From positions 1 through 64,000 of the forward strand of contig JAGXNT010000040.1 in the NCBI GenBank assembly GCA_019894765.1: a stretch of 64,000 nucleotides of DNA. The letters are read 5' to 3'. Origin of the DNA: Candidatus Heimdallarchaeota archaeon (GTDB lineage Archaea; Asgardarchaeota; Heimdallarchaeia; JABLTI01). Shown one piece after another: positions 56,271 through 64,000 of this stretch. Numbering within the stretch: position 1 is the stretch's first letter; the number at the start of each line of letters is the position of its first letter. The notes beneath the pieces were generated by a model. It searched no databases and was not told the origin of the DNA. It worked only from the letters and a program-made list of their open reading frames with translations. A program made the position numbers and the translations under genes.

Positions 56271-59200
56271 ATGGTAAAATTGTCTAGAAAACTCCTCTTC
56301 AGTATTATTGTATTGAACTTTATTTTACTTGGTAATTTTTTGACTAGTACTAATGTAACCACTCAAGCAACAATTGTCATTTTGAAACCAGAGGACAATT
56401 TTGAAGCACAAAGTGGTTGGGAAGAAGAAATAGCTTTTTACGAACAAGCAAAAAGAGATGACAATTTCGGGTCCTTTTTAACTCCTGATTATGAAATTCT
56501 CGGATACTATGGGTGGGAAGACCCCGAGATTGTTGAACCAAATAATCCACTAAATGATATAAATGTAGCACTTGATGTAGAAGATAATGTGCATGTGTTT
56601 TGGTCTGGACGATTAGATGGTGAATGGGTTTTATATCATAACGTGAAAAATAATGTAACTGGTGTTTGGAGTGACAAAGAAGTAATTGGTAGCACTGCCA
56701 GTGAATATTATGGTTTAATGGATGTAAAGACTGATTCAAAGGGACGAATACATATTATCTGGCTTGATAATCAATATTTAAAATATCGTAAATATGATAA
56801 TGGAACTTGGAATAACCCCTCAAGTGTAGGCTATGGAGAACAACCTCGATTACAGCTTACAAATGAAAGCGAACCAAAAGTACTCTATATTGCTTCTTCA
56901 AGTATATATAATATAGATTTTTACACTTCAGATTATAATAATGAATCCAATTCATGGCATAATGAAGTTTTTACAGGATTTTATTCCTATTCAGCTTCTT
57001 CTATCAATTTCAATTATCATCTAGCATATGAAGGTGGGCAAGAAAGATCATTTTTCATACAAACAGGGACTTACTCTATTCGGCATAGTTACTACTCTCG
57101 AACGTACTATATGTATTATGATTTGTTTTGGAAAGAAAATGAAACAGCACCGTTCTCATATACTGGAATCAGTCAAACATATGAAATACCATCAGCTCAA
57201 TACTATACTCCAAAACCACATATCTTTAGTACTGCAGATGGAAATCTTCACATAATATTTAATGTACCAACAGGTGAAGATGAATATTCAATAATGTATC
57301 AAAAAGTCACTCATGAAGGTGTAACAACCCCAGTAGTACTTTCCACAAAAGCAGCTCAAAGTTGTTTTATAAAGGGCATCATAGATAGTTTTGGCAGAAT
57401 TGTTTTACTATGGAATTGGGTTCAATACACAAGTGGAACCACAGCAGGATTATATATGAAAACCTTTTCTCCAAACACAAATTCCTGGTCAGCTGATGTA
57501 TTGCTGAATCCAGGTCATGGTTATTCACAATATCCAGATTTAGCGGTAGACTCCGATGGGAATGTCCATATGGCTTGGGTAGACCAAGTAGATAATATAA
57601 GAACCATCTATTATCGAAAGGGATGGAGTGATAAAGACGAAGATGGGCTAATGAATTTTGAAGAAAGAGAAACTTATGGAACAGATCCAGATGATCCAGA
57701 TACCGATGACGACCAGATGCTAGACGGAGAGGAAATTGCTAATGGGTTTGATCCCTTCAATCCTGATGAAGATACAGATGGAATGCTGGATGGGTATGAA
57801 TTTCATTACGGATTGGATCCATATACAAATGATTCTCTAGGGGATCTAGATGGCGATTCCTTATTGAATATTGATGAGTTCCTAGCAAACACTTATCCAA
57901 ACGACAATGATAGTGATGATGATGCAGTAAATGATTACAATGAAGTTAAAGTTTACTTTTCTGATCCATTAAACACGGATTCGGATGATGATTTACTGGA
58001 TGATGGTTTAGAAGTCAATATTATCGGCTCAAATCCAATATCTAATGATACAGATAGCGATACAATGCTTGATTATTGGGAGTATTCTTACGGATTATCT
58101 GTTAATATTCTAGTCAATGATTCAGCATTAGATCCAGATGGAGATGGATTAATTAATTATTACGAACACATTTGGTGGATAAATCCTGGTATTGTTGATT
58201 TTGAATATGATGGACTTGATGATTACCAAGAAGTCATGGTGTGGGGAACACATCCTAGAGAACCAGATACTGATAAAGATGGTTATTGGGATGGCGTAGA
58301 AGTTAATGGAATATATGCTCCTACAAATCCTGCTGCTAATGCAACGGGTTATGTATTTACGGATCCAACATTAAAGGATACAGATAATGATTTGCTATCT
58401 GATAAAACTGAAATAATCATAAACACAAATCCTCTGGACAACGATACAGACGATGATTTAATGCTAGACGGGTATGAATGGATATTTAATTTAAACCCAA
58501 GTAATGCTTCAGATGCTTATGTGGATCTCGATGGTGACACACTAACTAATTATGAAGAATTCTTATTATGGACGGATCCAAACAAAACCGATACAGATGG
58601 AGATAAATTCTGGGATAATGTAGAACTCGTCTATGGTTCAGATCCTACTTTATATGATACCGACGGAGACGGTTTGAACGATTACGATGAAATCATAGTC
58701 TTGGGAACCAATGTCACAAATCCAGATACAGATTATGATAATTTAAATGACTATTTAGAAGTCCATGTCTATGGATCAGATCCACATGTCGTCGATACCG
58801 ATGGAGATACACTTCTGGATGGAGATGAAGTCTATATTTATAATACTCATCCTGCTGACAGGGATACCGATGGAGATCTTGTAGAAGACAACGTAGAATT
58901 AGATTATGGCTCTAATCCTACAATAATCGATACAGATTTCGATGGTATGGATGATTACTTTGAGTGGCTCTATGGTTTAGATCCTCAAATTGATGATTCT
59001 GGTCTTGATTTCGATAATGATGGGGTATCCAATGGCGAAGAATTTCTCCATGATGCGAATCCCTTGGTTAATGATACAGATTTGGATGGACTCACTGATT
59101 TTGAAGAAATTGCAATTTACTATACTCTTGCAGATATAGTTGACACTGACGAAGATGGTCTTTCTGATTATGAAGAGCTATTTGTTTACAATACTCTCCC

Positions 59201-59561
59201 TCACGACCCCGATACAGACGATGATCGTTTAATCGATGGTGACGAAATTGTTCTCGGTACAAATCCTCTCTTAGGTGACAGCGACTCTGATGGTATCTCT
59301 GATGGGCAAGAATTAATTGATGAAACTGATCCTTTAGATCCTAATGATAACATGAATTACACCATTATGCGATATATCTTCATTATTTTTGGTTCCATTA
59401 TCGGAACTATTCTCATTTACTATATTGCGCCATTTTTCATCTCTAGACTCTCGAAGGAAGAAGAGATTAAATGGGTTCGAGAAGGTATGCTTTGGCGTAG
59501 AAAGAAGAGCGAGAGAATGCTCAATAGTAATAACTATAATAACGAGAATCAAGAATCTTGA
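56271..59561 (+). CDS. giant surface protein with propeller-like domain and many calcium-binding type 3 repeats
   Basis: An N-terminal signal sequence (about 7-25) leads to a beta-rich ectodomain (about 60-440) with propeller-like blades (HVFWSGRLDGEW, HIIWLDNQ, VHMAWVDQVD). More than twelve DxDxDGxxD thrombospondin type 3 calcium repeats follow (about 450-1025), often ending ...YGTDP or ...TNPL. One membrane helix (about 1032-1055) leaves a short basic cytosolic tail. It is related in design to the 46.7-49.4 kb protein. Extracellular calcium binding is expected from the family; binding to other cells or polymers is only inference. Confidence 0.82.
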   Translation: MVKLSRKLLFSIIVLNFILLGNFLTSTNVTTQATIVILKPEDNFEAQSGWEEEIAFYEQAKRDDNFGSFLTPDYEILGYYGWEDPEIVEPNNPLNDINVALDVEDNVHVFWSGRLDGEWVLYHNVKNNVTGVWSDKEVIGSTASEYYGLMDVKTDSKGRIHIIWLDNQYLKYRKYDNGTWNNPSSVGYGEQPRLQLTNESEPKVLYIASSSIYNIDFYTSDYNNESNSWHNEVFTGFYSYSASSINFNYHLAYEGGQERSFFIQTGTYSIRHSYYSRTYYMYYDLFWKENETAPFSYTGISQTYEIPSAQYYTPKPHIFSTADGNLHIIFNVPTGEDEYSIMYQKVTHEGVTTPVVLSTKAAQSCFIKGIIDSFGRIVLLWNWVQYTSGTTAGLYMKTFSPNTNSWSADVLLNPGHGYSQYPDLAVDSDGNVHMAWVDQVDNIRTIYYRKGWSDKDEDGLMNFEERETYGTDPDDPDTDDDQMLDGEEIANGFDPFNPDEDTDGMLDGYEFHYGLDPYTNDSLGDLDGDSLLNIDEFLANTYPNDNDSDDDAVNDYNEVKVYFSDPLNTDSDDDLLDDGLEVNIIGSNPISNDTDSDTMLDYWEYSYGLSVNILVNDSALDPDGDGLINYYEHIWWINPGIVDFEYDGLDDYQEVMVWGTHPREPDTDKDGYWDGVEVNGIYAPTNPAANATGYVFTDPTLKDTDNDLLSDKTEIIINTNPLDNDTDDDLMLDGYEWIFNLNPSNASDAYVDLDGDTLTNYEEFLLWTDPNKTDTDGDKFWDNVELVYGSDPTLYDTDGDGLNDYDEIIVLGTNVTNPDTDYDNLNDYLEVHVYGSDPHVVDTDGDTLLDGDEVYIYNTHPADRDTDGDLVEDNVELDYGSNPTIIDTDFDGMDDYFEWLYGLDPQIDDSGLDFDNDGVSNGEEFLHDANPLVNDTDLDGLTDFEEIAIYYTLADIVDTDEDGLSDYEELFVYNTLPHDPDTDDDRLIDGDEIVLGTNPLLGDSDSDGISDGQELIDETDPLDPNDNMNYTIMRYIFIIFGSIIGTILIYYIAPFFISRLSKEEEIKWVREGMLWRRKKSERMLNSNNYNNENQES

Positions 59562-59645
59562 CTAGATGTTAATGATTTCGATATTTTATGAATATCCTTA
59601 TTAACATCGTCTTTTCTTATTTTTCTTACAAGATTTGGAGGTAAG
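59562..59645 (+). terminator. long hairpin after the surface-protein gene
   Basis: A nine-base stem GATGTTAAT / ATTAACATC (59565-59573 with 59600-59608) encloses a second six-base stem GATATT / AATATC (59580-59596). A T-rich tract from 59609 follows. A likely terminator. Confidence 0.55.
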
Positions 59646-59826
59646 TTGAAGGTGTTAATGTTTAGTGTCGTTTACAAAATTAGTTCTTACAACAAAAACA
59701 ATCATCTGCTAACTATCTCCGAAAACAGGTTCTTTTGAATTATCTTTTGTTGATAGTCCAATTTTCAAAATTACCAAAGATGATGTTCTTTGTTTTAGCA
59801 CTAATTCACAAGTCCTTGCCAATTAA
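59646..59826 (+). pseudogene. possible small protein gene with one-base frameshift
   Basis: GGAGG at 59637-59641 lies just ahead of in-frame TTG 59646, GTG 59652 and ATG 59658. The frame reads MFSVVYKISSYNKNN...TISENRFF and then meets TGA at 59736. Removing one T from the four-T run at 59733-59736 continues with ELSFVDSPIFKITKDDVLCFS to TAA 59826, about 60 residues in all. The composition looks protein-like, but no family is recognised. It may be a decayed or mis-sequenced small gene, or chance. Confidence 0.3.
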
Positions 59827-59865
59827 CACAAAATCTTCTATACTTCCTTTTGGAGGATTGATATT

Positions 59866-60825
59866 ATGGCTGAAACTGTCAACATAACAATACATGAATG
59901 GGCTGAAGAACTACTTCAAGAATTAGCGGAATTCACAGTATCCATTTGGAAAGAAGAAAGACCTACTCTACAAGTGGATCGATTAGTGAATTGGTTTAAC
60001 AATCTAGATTTGAAATATCCCCCTAGTGCTATTATTACAAAAGTAAATGAGAAAATCATAGGCTGGATTTTCTTTGTACAAATGACTGCAACTGAGGCTG
60101 AAATAAATCCTTGGGCAATGGGTGGACACCCTATAGTTTTGAAAGAATATGAAAATGATCTTACCATTATTCAAAAACTCATAACGAAAGCAATTGAACA
60201 TGGAAAATCAAAAGACATAACCAGAATTGAACTTAGCTTCATGGAAAACAATGGTGAAAAGAAAATAAATTACCAATTACTTGGAATGACTATGGTGGAA
60301 CGAAATTGTCATATGCGCCAAGAACTTGCTCAAGAAATCGAATATACTGGATTTCCAAACAATATCAAAACAGTACCAATAAGTCAACTAGATTCTAAAA
60401 AACTTTACCAGTGTTTCCTTGAAGCTTTCAGAGCATCCCAAGATAGCTGGATGACTGATAAAACGGATGCTGAGATCAATGATTATTTTCATGAAAGAGT
60501 TTTGATAGATGATTTTCCACTTATCGAACAAGCTTCGATAGGTGTACTATCAGCAGATATAATTATTGCCTTTTCAGTTGTTCGCGAATCACATGGTGAA
60601 AAAAACGGTCAATTATGGATTATGTGCGTGTCTCCTAGCTTTAGAAGGAAAGGAATCGGTAGAAAAATAATCCATCATATAAAGTCTACATTAATACAAG
60701 AAGGATACAAGAGCACGAGTTTGAATGTCAGTTTAACAAACGAACCTGCATCGAATCTTTACATATCTGAAGGATATGTAAAAGACTGGATTCAAATTAG
60801 CTATACTTGGAAAGCGGAGAGGTGA
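59866..60825 (+). CDS. tandem GNAT acetyltransferase
   Basis: Two GNAT domains. The first (about 1-150) is degenerate. The second (about 160-319) has the acetyl-CoA loop CVSPSFRRKGIGRKIIHHIK (about 255-275) and the NEPASNLYISEGY end. The substrate is unknown. Ahead of the ATG there is TGGAGGATTG, a good Shine-Dalgarno. It is convergent with the tautomerase gene; both stops sit in a shared hairpin. Confidence 0.85.
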   Translation: MAETVNITIHEWAEELLQELAEFTVSIWKEERPTLQVDRLVNWFNNLDLKYPPSAIITKVNEKIIGWIFFVQMTATEAEINPWAMGGHPIVLKEYENDLTIIQKLITKAIEHGKSKDITRIELSFMENNGEKKINYQLLGMTMVERNCHMRQELAQEIEYTGFPNNIKTVPISQLDSKKLYQCFLEAFRASQDSWMTDKTDAEINDYFHERVLIDDFPLIEQASIGVLSADIIIAFSVVRESHGEKNGQLWIMCVSPSFRRKGIGRKIIHHIKSTLIQEGYKSTSLNVSLTNEPASNLYISEGYVKDWIQISYTWKAER

Positions 60826-60850
60826 AATCACTCAAGATTTCTTCATCTCT
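60818..60850. terminator. hairpin across convergent stops
   Basis: AGAGGTG pairs with CATCTCT and, after a three-base bulge, AAATC pairs with GATTT, around a six-base loop. The GNAT stop (60823-60825) and the tautomerase stop (60832-60834) are both inside. Confidence 0.5.
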
Positions 60851-61029
60851 GACAATAGCATACCATTTGATCCAATATTCTCTGGAGGATTTTCCTTTAT
60901 TACTACAATAATATGGGCAAAATCCTCTGGATATCCATATGCTTTCTTTAAAGCATCTGTAAGTAATTTTACTAATTCTTTTTTCTGTTCAACACTTCTT
61001 GAAGGTCCTTCAACTGTTATTACTGGCAT
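60832..61029 (-). CDS. 4-oxalocrotonate tautomerase-family protein
   Basis: About 65 residues. Its catalytic base should be the N-terminal proline: starting at ATG 61029 the protein begins M-P-V-I-T-V-E-G, which fits the family once the methionine is removed. The frame continues upstream to 61038. The body RSVEQKKELVKLLTDALKKAYGYPED matches the helix. The physiological substrate is unknown. It is followed upstream by a DinB-like gene on the same strand. Confidence 0.85.
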   Translation of the reverse strand: MPVITVEGPSRSVEQKKELVKLLTDALKKAYGYPEDFAHIIVVIKENPPENIGSNGMLLSEMKKS

Positions 61030-61043
61030 TTTTTTCATTCCTA

Positions 61044-61574
61044 CTATTCTTTTTTGTTTATTTCAAAAAGTCTTTCTATTAAAGAAATTTGACCAAGATG
61101 CCAAATTTCATGGTCAACTAAATGATGTAGAATCCATTCTATTGTATACTTCTTCTTATCGGAACCTACAAGTTGATCAAGATCTTCATCTTTGAAATTC
61201 TTTAATCGATTATAAACTTCTAATCTGACTTTTTCTAATTTATCTAAATAGAATTTTTTTCCTTTACCTTTCAATTGAGGTAAATTTACATCAGGTCTTA
61301 ATGGAAAAGCATGTTTCCATTCATCAAAATCCATTTCTAATCCATCTATGTCTTCAAAAATCCAAGACCATTCAATCGCAGCTATATGTAATAATAATGT
61401 TCCAATTGTCTCAATTTTTCGATCATTCACTGTAAAATCCAGAAGTTCATCATTAATTTCATTTATCTTTGAAAATAATTCAATTCTTATTTCTTGCATT
61501 TGCGAAAACCAAAGAGCTACTCGAGGAGATAATTCTCTATCTCTTATTAGTTTATACTCTTTATACTTAGACAA
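61044..61574 (-). CDS. DinB-like four-helix protein
   Basis: A 176-residue DinB/DfsB-type four-helix bundle. The histidine near LLLHIAAIEWSW (about 63) and the pair in HHLVDHEIWHLGQI (about 152-163) form the usual metal site. These proteins often act as thiol-dependent transferases or stress proteins; the role here is unknown. It is close to the tautomerase gene and could share a transcript. Confidence 0.8.
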   Translation of the reverse strand: MSKYKEYKLIRDRELSPRVALWFSQMQEIRIELFSKINEINDELLDFTVNDRKIETIGTLLLHIAAIEWSWIFEDIDGLEMDFDEWKHAFPLRPDVNLPQLKGKGKKFYLDKLEKVRLEVYNRLKNFKDEDLDQLVGSDKKKYTIEWILHHLVDHEIWHLGQISLIERLFEINKKE

Positions 61575-61632
61575 TCATTCACACCAAATAAATTAGTATG
61601 AAAGATGAAGAAAAAGTTATTTCTTCAGAAAA

Positions 61633-62547
61633 TTACTTTTCCGGTATAATTGCTTCTGCAAACCAAGCAGAATCAAAAGGTTTGAAATCGGAATATTTCT
61701 GACCTATACCGATGTAAATGATGGGAGCTTTGGCAGCGTAAACAACTGATAAAGCAGTACCACCCTTTGGATCTGCATCTACCTTTGTTAAAATAATAGC
61801 ATCAATTCCAACCATTCGATCGTATTCTTCAGCTTGAAAAGCTGCATCATTTCCTGTAAGAGCATCTGCAACAAAAATATTCAAATCTGGCTCTGCTACT
61901 CTTACGATTTTCTCAAGTTCACGCATGAGATTTTTGTTTGTCTGTAATCTCCCAGCAGTATCTGCAATTACAACATCTATGTTTTTCGCTTTGGCATGTT
62001 GAATGGTATCATAGATAACAGCTGCTGGATCAGAACCATAATCTTGTTTAATTATTCTCACGCCCAATTTCTCACAATGTTTACTAATTTGATCAATAGC
62101 TCCTGCTCGAAATGTATCTCCAGCACCAATAACTACTGATAGATCATTATTTATAAGAAATTGAGTTAGTTTAGCAATGGTAGTAGTTTTACCTGCACCA
62201 TTAGGGCCAAAAATCGCTAAAACGGTAGTTTCACCCTTTTTCTTATTAGCCTTAATAATTCCTAATAAATCTATATCTTCTTCAGGAGATTCTAAAATAT
62301 CAATAATTGACTTTCTTAATGCGTCATAAGTAATTTTTTTTCTAGAAGATAATCGCCCAACTTTAGTTGTAGCTAATGCTTGTTCAACTTCTTTTGTGAT
62401 TTTTTCTGCAATAGGGACTGCAACATTGTTTCCAATTAATGCTAATTGTAAATCGTATAGTGGGTTCTCAAGATTCTTCTCTGTGAGTTCTTTTTGAGTG
62501 ATCTTTTCCACTGCAGATCCAATGCCTTTTTTCAGTTTTTTAAACAA
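61633..62547 (-). CDS. ftsY: signal recognition particle receptor FtsY
   Basis: SRP receptor GTPase, 304 residues. The N-terminal helical part (1-90) is followed by the G domain: G1 FGPNGAGKTTTIAKL (about 113), DTFRAGA, DTAGRLQTN (about 195) and TKVDADPKGG (about 255). It docks ribosome-bound SRP to SecYEG. TTG 62547 is the start, after GGAG in TAGGAGC. It lies in the conserved archaeal cluster with prefoldin alpha, L18a and eIF6, on the same strand. Confidence 0.97.
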   Translation of the reverse strand: MFKKLKKGIGSAVEKITQKELTEKNLENPLYDLQLALIGNNVAVPIAEKITKEVEQALATTKVGRLSSRKKITYDALRKSIIDILESPEEDIDLLGIIKANKKKGETTVLAIFGPNGAGKTTTIAKLTQFLINNDLSVVIGAGDTFRAGAIDQISKHCEKLGVRIIKQDYGSDPAAVIYDTIQHAKAKNIDVVIADTAGRLQTNKNLMRELEKIVRVAEPDLNIFVADALTGNDAAFQAEEYDRMVGIDAIILTKVDADPKGGTALSVVYAAKAPIIYIGIGQKYSDFKPFDSAWFAEAIIPEK

Positions 62548-62674
62548 GGCTTTCTTAGCTCCTACTTATTTTTCTTCTAGATAGCTTTTGGGGTAATAAC
62601 ATTATATTAATGTTTTAATTCCAATTCATACTGATTGGTTGTAAAAGAAACAACATAATAAGGACTATATGAGA

Positions 62675-63139
62675 TTAGCTGACTAGATTTGGATCATATT
62701 GAGGTTTAGATGGTCCTTGCAATTGCCTATAAATTGCCTGACCTTTGCGTTCGAGGTTACCAATACTCTCAATAATTCTGCTAAGTTGATCTGTTATTGC
62801 TAATCTTTCTTTTTCAACTTCTTCTATTCTTTCTTCAACACTTTTAATAGCATCATCAATTGGTTTCTTAACAACAACACCAGCACCAACACTATAAAGA
62901 ACATTATCAATTTCCAAAGGTTTAACTCTCATCATGACACCTGAGCCTAATTGGATGAGGGTTTCTTCAGGAGTTTTTTCTTCTTTTAAACTTGCTAGGG
63001 TTGTTTTTGATCTATTAAGATCAACCAAGTAATTCTGCAAAGTTTCAACTTGTACTTGAAGCTGTTTGCCGTATTCATCATATCTTTGAATTTCATTACT
63101 GATTTGTTGAAATTCCTGTCTTAATTGGTCATCACTCAT
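62675..63139 (-). CDS. pfdA: prefoldin subunit alpha
   Basis: Chaperone subunit of 154 residues. N-terminal and C-terminal coiled coils (about 5-50 and 100-140) flank a small beta hairpin region (LIQLGSGVMMRVKP, VLYSVGAGVVVKKP), the standard alpha-subunit design. It assembles with prefoldin beta into the hexamer that delivers unfolded proteins to the chaperonin. It lies between ftsY and L18a on the minus strand, as in many archaea. Confidence 0.95.
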   Translation of the reverse strand: MSDDQLRQEFQQISNEIQRYDEYGKQLQVQVETLQNYLVDLNRSKTTLASLKEEKTPEETLIQLGSGVMMRVKPLEIDNVLYSVGAGVVVKKPIDDAIKSVEERIEEVEKERLAITDQLSRIIESIGNLERKGQAIYRQLQGPSKPQYDPNLVS

Positions 63140-63200
63140 TTCTTACACCACAATACACATTTAGTCACATCAAATGTAAGTTTGAAATTGCTTATTACAA

Positions 63201-63461
63201 TTAATGGATTTCCACATCATCATTAGAGGTAATTTCTTTGAGGATGTTATCTTTAATTTCATCATCAGAAATTTCCTTAATTGATTTCACATGCAATAAT
63301 TGACGAGGAGCTTTGTGTTTACTGCCTATTCTTGAATAAGCTTGCTCAAGAGCATTATCTTTTGTAAGAGCTCGAACATCAACTTCGTATTTGACTTTAG
63401 TTTTCAGTGGTTTTCTTAAGAAAGTTATTCTGAAATTTTTAACTTGTACATCTTTTGACAT
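63201..63461 (-). CDS. rpl18a: ribosomal protein L18a/LX (eL20)
   Basis: Small 86-residue large-subunit protein of archaea, homologous to the N-terminal part of eukaryotic L18a (eL20). Recognised from FRITFLRKPLKTKVKYEVDVRALTKDNALEQAYSRIGSKHK, and by its place between prefoldin alpha and eIF6. The C-terminal tail is acidic. Confidence 0.9.
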   Translation of the reverse strand: MSKDVQVKNFRITFLRKPLKTKVKYEVDVRALTKDNALEQAYSRIGSKHKAPRQLLHVKSIKEISDDEIKDNILKEITSNDDVEIH

Positions 63462-63541
63462 TTTGACAACTCTCTTGCTTTGAATTATTTGAACAGATTT
63501 TCTGGGGTTTTTATTATTTTTGGATAAAATGATTAATACTC

Positions 63542-64000
63542 TTACATTCCTCTGAGGGTTTGATAAAGCCTTTGTAACTCTGGACCAGTTGTATCTTTGC
63601 CAGCAATTGCTCCTTTTGTATTAGCAAAACAGCCAACGCTGACATAAGGTACGCCACGGTTAATTGTTCCGACGTTTGCAGGAACACCGAGTTTTTCACT
63701 TAACCAAGTAATTTCCATTTCTGTTGTAAGGGGATGAACTAAAACCCCTTTATTTGTAGCTAATGCGTGAGATCCGACTAGAGAGGATTTTATGATATTA
63801 CCTTTTTCCACATCAACATCTAGTGTATCCTTTATTACAGAAACTGCTTTTGGTTCAAATTTTTCGTGGACGATTGCACCATGATCATTGGTGACAATAC
63901 AATTACCTAAGCAAGTGATTTTACTTTCAACGACTCCAATGTTTAGAGAGTCACCAAAAGCTTCTTCTATTTTCTCCATCTCTCTTGGAGAGAAAATGTG
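63542..64000 (-). CDS. eif6: translation initiation factor 6 (aIF6), 5' part beyond the window
   Basis: Anti-association factor that binds the large ribosomal subunit. The visible part is about 152 codons, running on past the window edge: codons upstream of 63979 read HIFSPREMEKIEEAF and remain open, so the first 70 or so residues of a usual 220-residue protein are missing. Repeated pentein-type blocks include NIGVVESKITCLGNCIVTND and VPANVGTINRGVPYVSVGC. The minus-strand order eif6, rpl18a, pfdA, ftsY matches other archaea. Confidence 0.93.
   Translation of the reverse strand, partial: HIFSPREMEKIEEAFGDSLNIGVVESKITCLGNCIVTNDHGAIVHEKFEPKAVSVIKDTLDVDVEKGNIIKSSLVGSHALATNKGVLVHPLTTEMEITWLSEKLGVPANVGTINRGVPYVSVGCFANTKGAIAGKDTTGPELQRLYQTLRGM

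Noticed and set aside
46689..59561. Tandem calcium repeats as DNA-level repeats
   Set aside because: The repeats are in the protein sequence; DNA copies differ too much to be recent tandem duplication.
59916..60201. Minus-strand open frames within the tandem GNAT gene
   Set aside because: Antisense shadows with no start signal or recognised domain.

Overview
The window is a gene-dense, A+T-rich stretch of an archaeal chromosome. The archaeal assignment is firm. It carries archaeal release factor aRF1, SecY, the small subunit of the D-family DNA polymerase, a UbiA-type ether-lipid prenyltransferase, GEK1-type D-aminoacyl-tRNA deacylase, archease, a tRNA-Leu with an intron just after the anticodon, and the conserved archaeal block eIF6 - L18a/LX - prefoldin alpha - FtsY. 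Several genes lean towards Asgard archaea (Heimdall-like lineages): a GTPBP1-type translational GTPase, a membrane-anchored RING-like zinc protein, a paired C2H2 zinc finger, and long coiled-coil proteins. That finer placement is inference from gene content only.

Layout. 0.3-8.4 kb: an uncharacterised cysteine-rich protein, glutamate dehydrogenase, the RING-like protein, F420:NADP oxidoreductase, aRF1, an OB-fold protein, a CapA-like phosphoesterase and the MptA/FolE2 GTP cyclohydrolase. 8.5-18.3 kb: HAD phosphatase, DUF523, methyltransferase, coiled-coil protein, SecY, tRNA-Leu, membrane protein, Eis-like acetyltransferase, a frameshifted zinc-ribbon gene, tRNA-Thr, cupin, HEAT-repeat protein. 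18.4-25.4 kb: a strongly structured putative ncRNA, dihydropteroate synthase, a GH3 beta-glucosidase with a sugar:cation symporter, tRNA-Ser, an alcohol dehydrogenase broken by one in-frame TAG, and a second structured element. 25.4-36.2 kb: archease, DP1, UbiA, coiled-coil proteins, thioredoxin reductase, GTPBP1-like GTPase, MoxR ATPase plus VWA protein, zinc finger. 36.6-42.7 kb: archaeoflavoprotein, DHPS-related protein, and glycine cleavage genes gcvH-gcvPA-gcvPB. 42.7-55.9 kb: NAD-kinase-like protein, prolyl oligopeptidase, macro domain, a first giant calcium-repeat surface protein, L11, ADP-forming acyl-CoA synthetase, a metallo-beta-lactamase nuclease with a C-terminal PCNA-box, ParB-like protein, DtdA, ornithine carbamoyltransferase. 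56.3-64 kb: a second giant calcium-repeat surface protein, acetyltransferase, tautomerase, DinB, and the FtsY to eIF6 block, cut by the window end.

Taken together the metabolism fits a protein- or peptide-using heterotroph: peptidase, glutamate dehydrogenase, glycine decarboxylase and ADP-forming acyl-CoA synthetase for energy, with C1 units carried on a methanopterin- or folate-type cofactor (MptA, DHPS, DHPS-related protein, flavoprotein) and F420 as hydride carrier. GH3 plus the symporter adds use of glycosides.

The least expected items are the compact ncRNA candidate at 18.4-18.56 kb with a possible loop-loop interaction and its own TATA-like box behind two inverted repeats; a second long-stem element at 25.23-25.36 kb; hairpins that span stop codons at many gene ends; and the PCNA-box on the metallo-beta-lactamase nuclease. 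Single-base lesions affect three loci (two T-run frameshifts, one in-frame TAG), so local sequence errors cannot be excluded.
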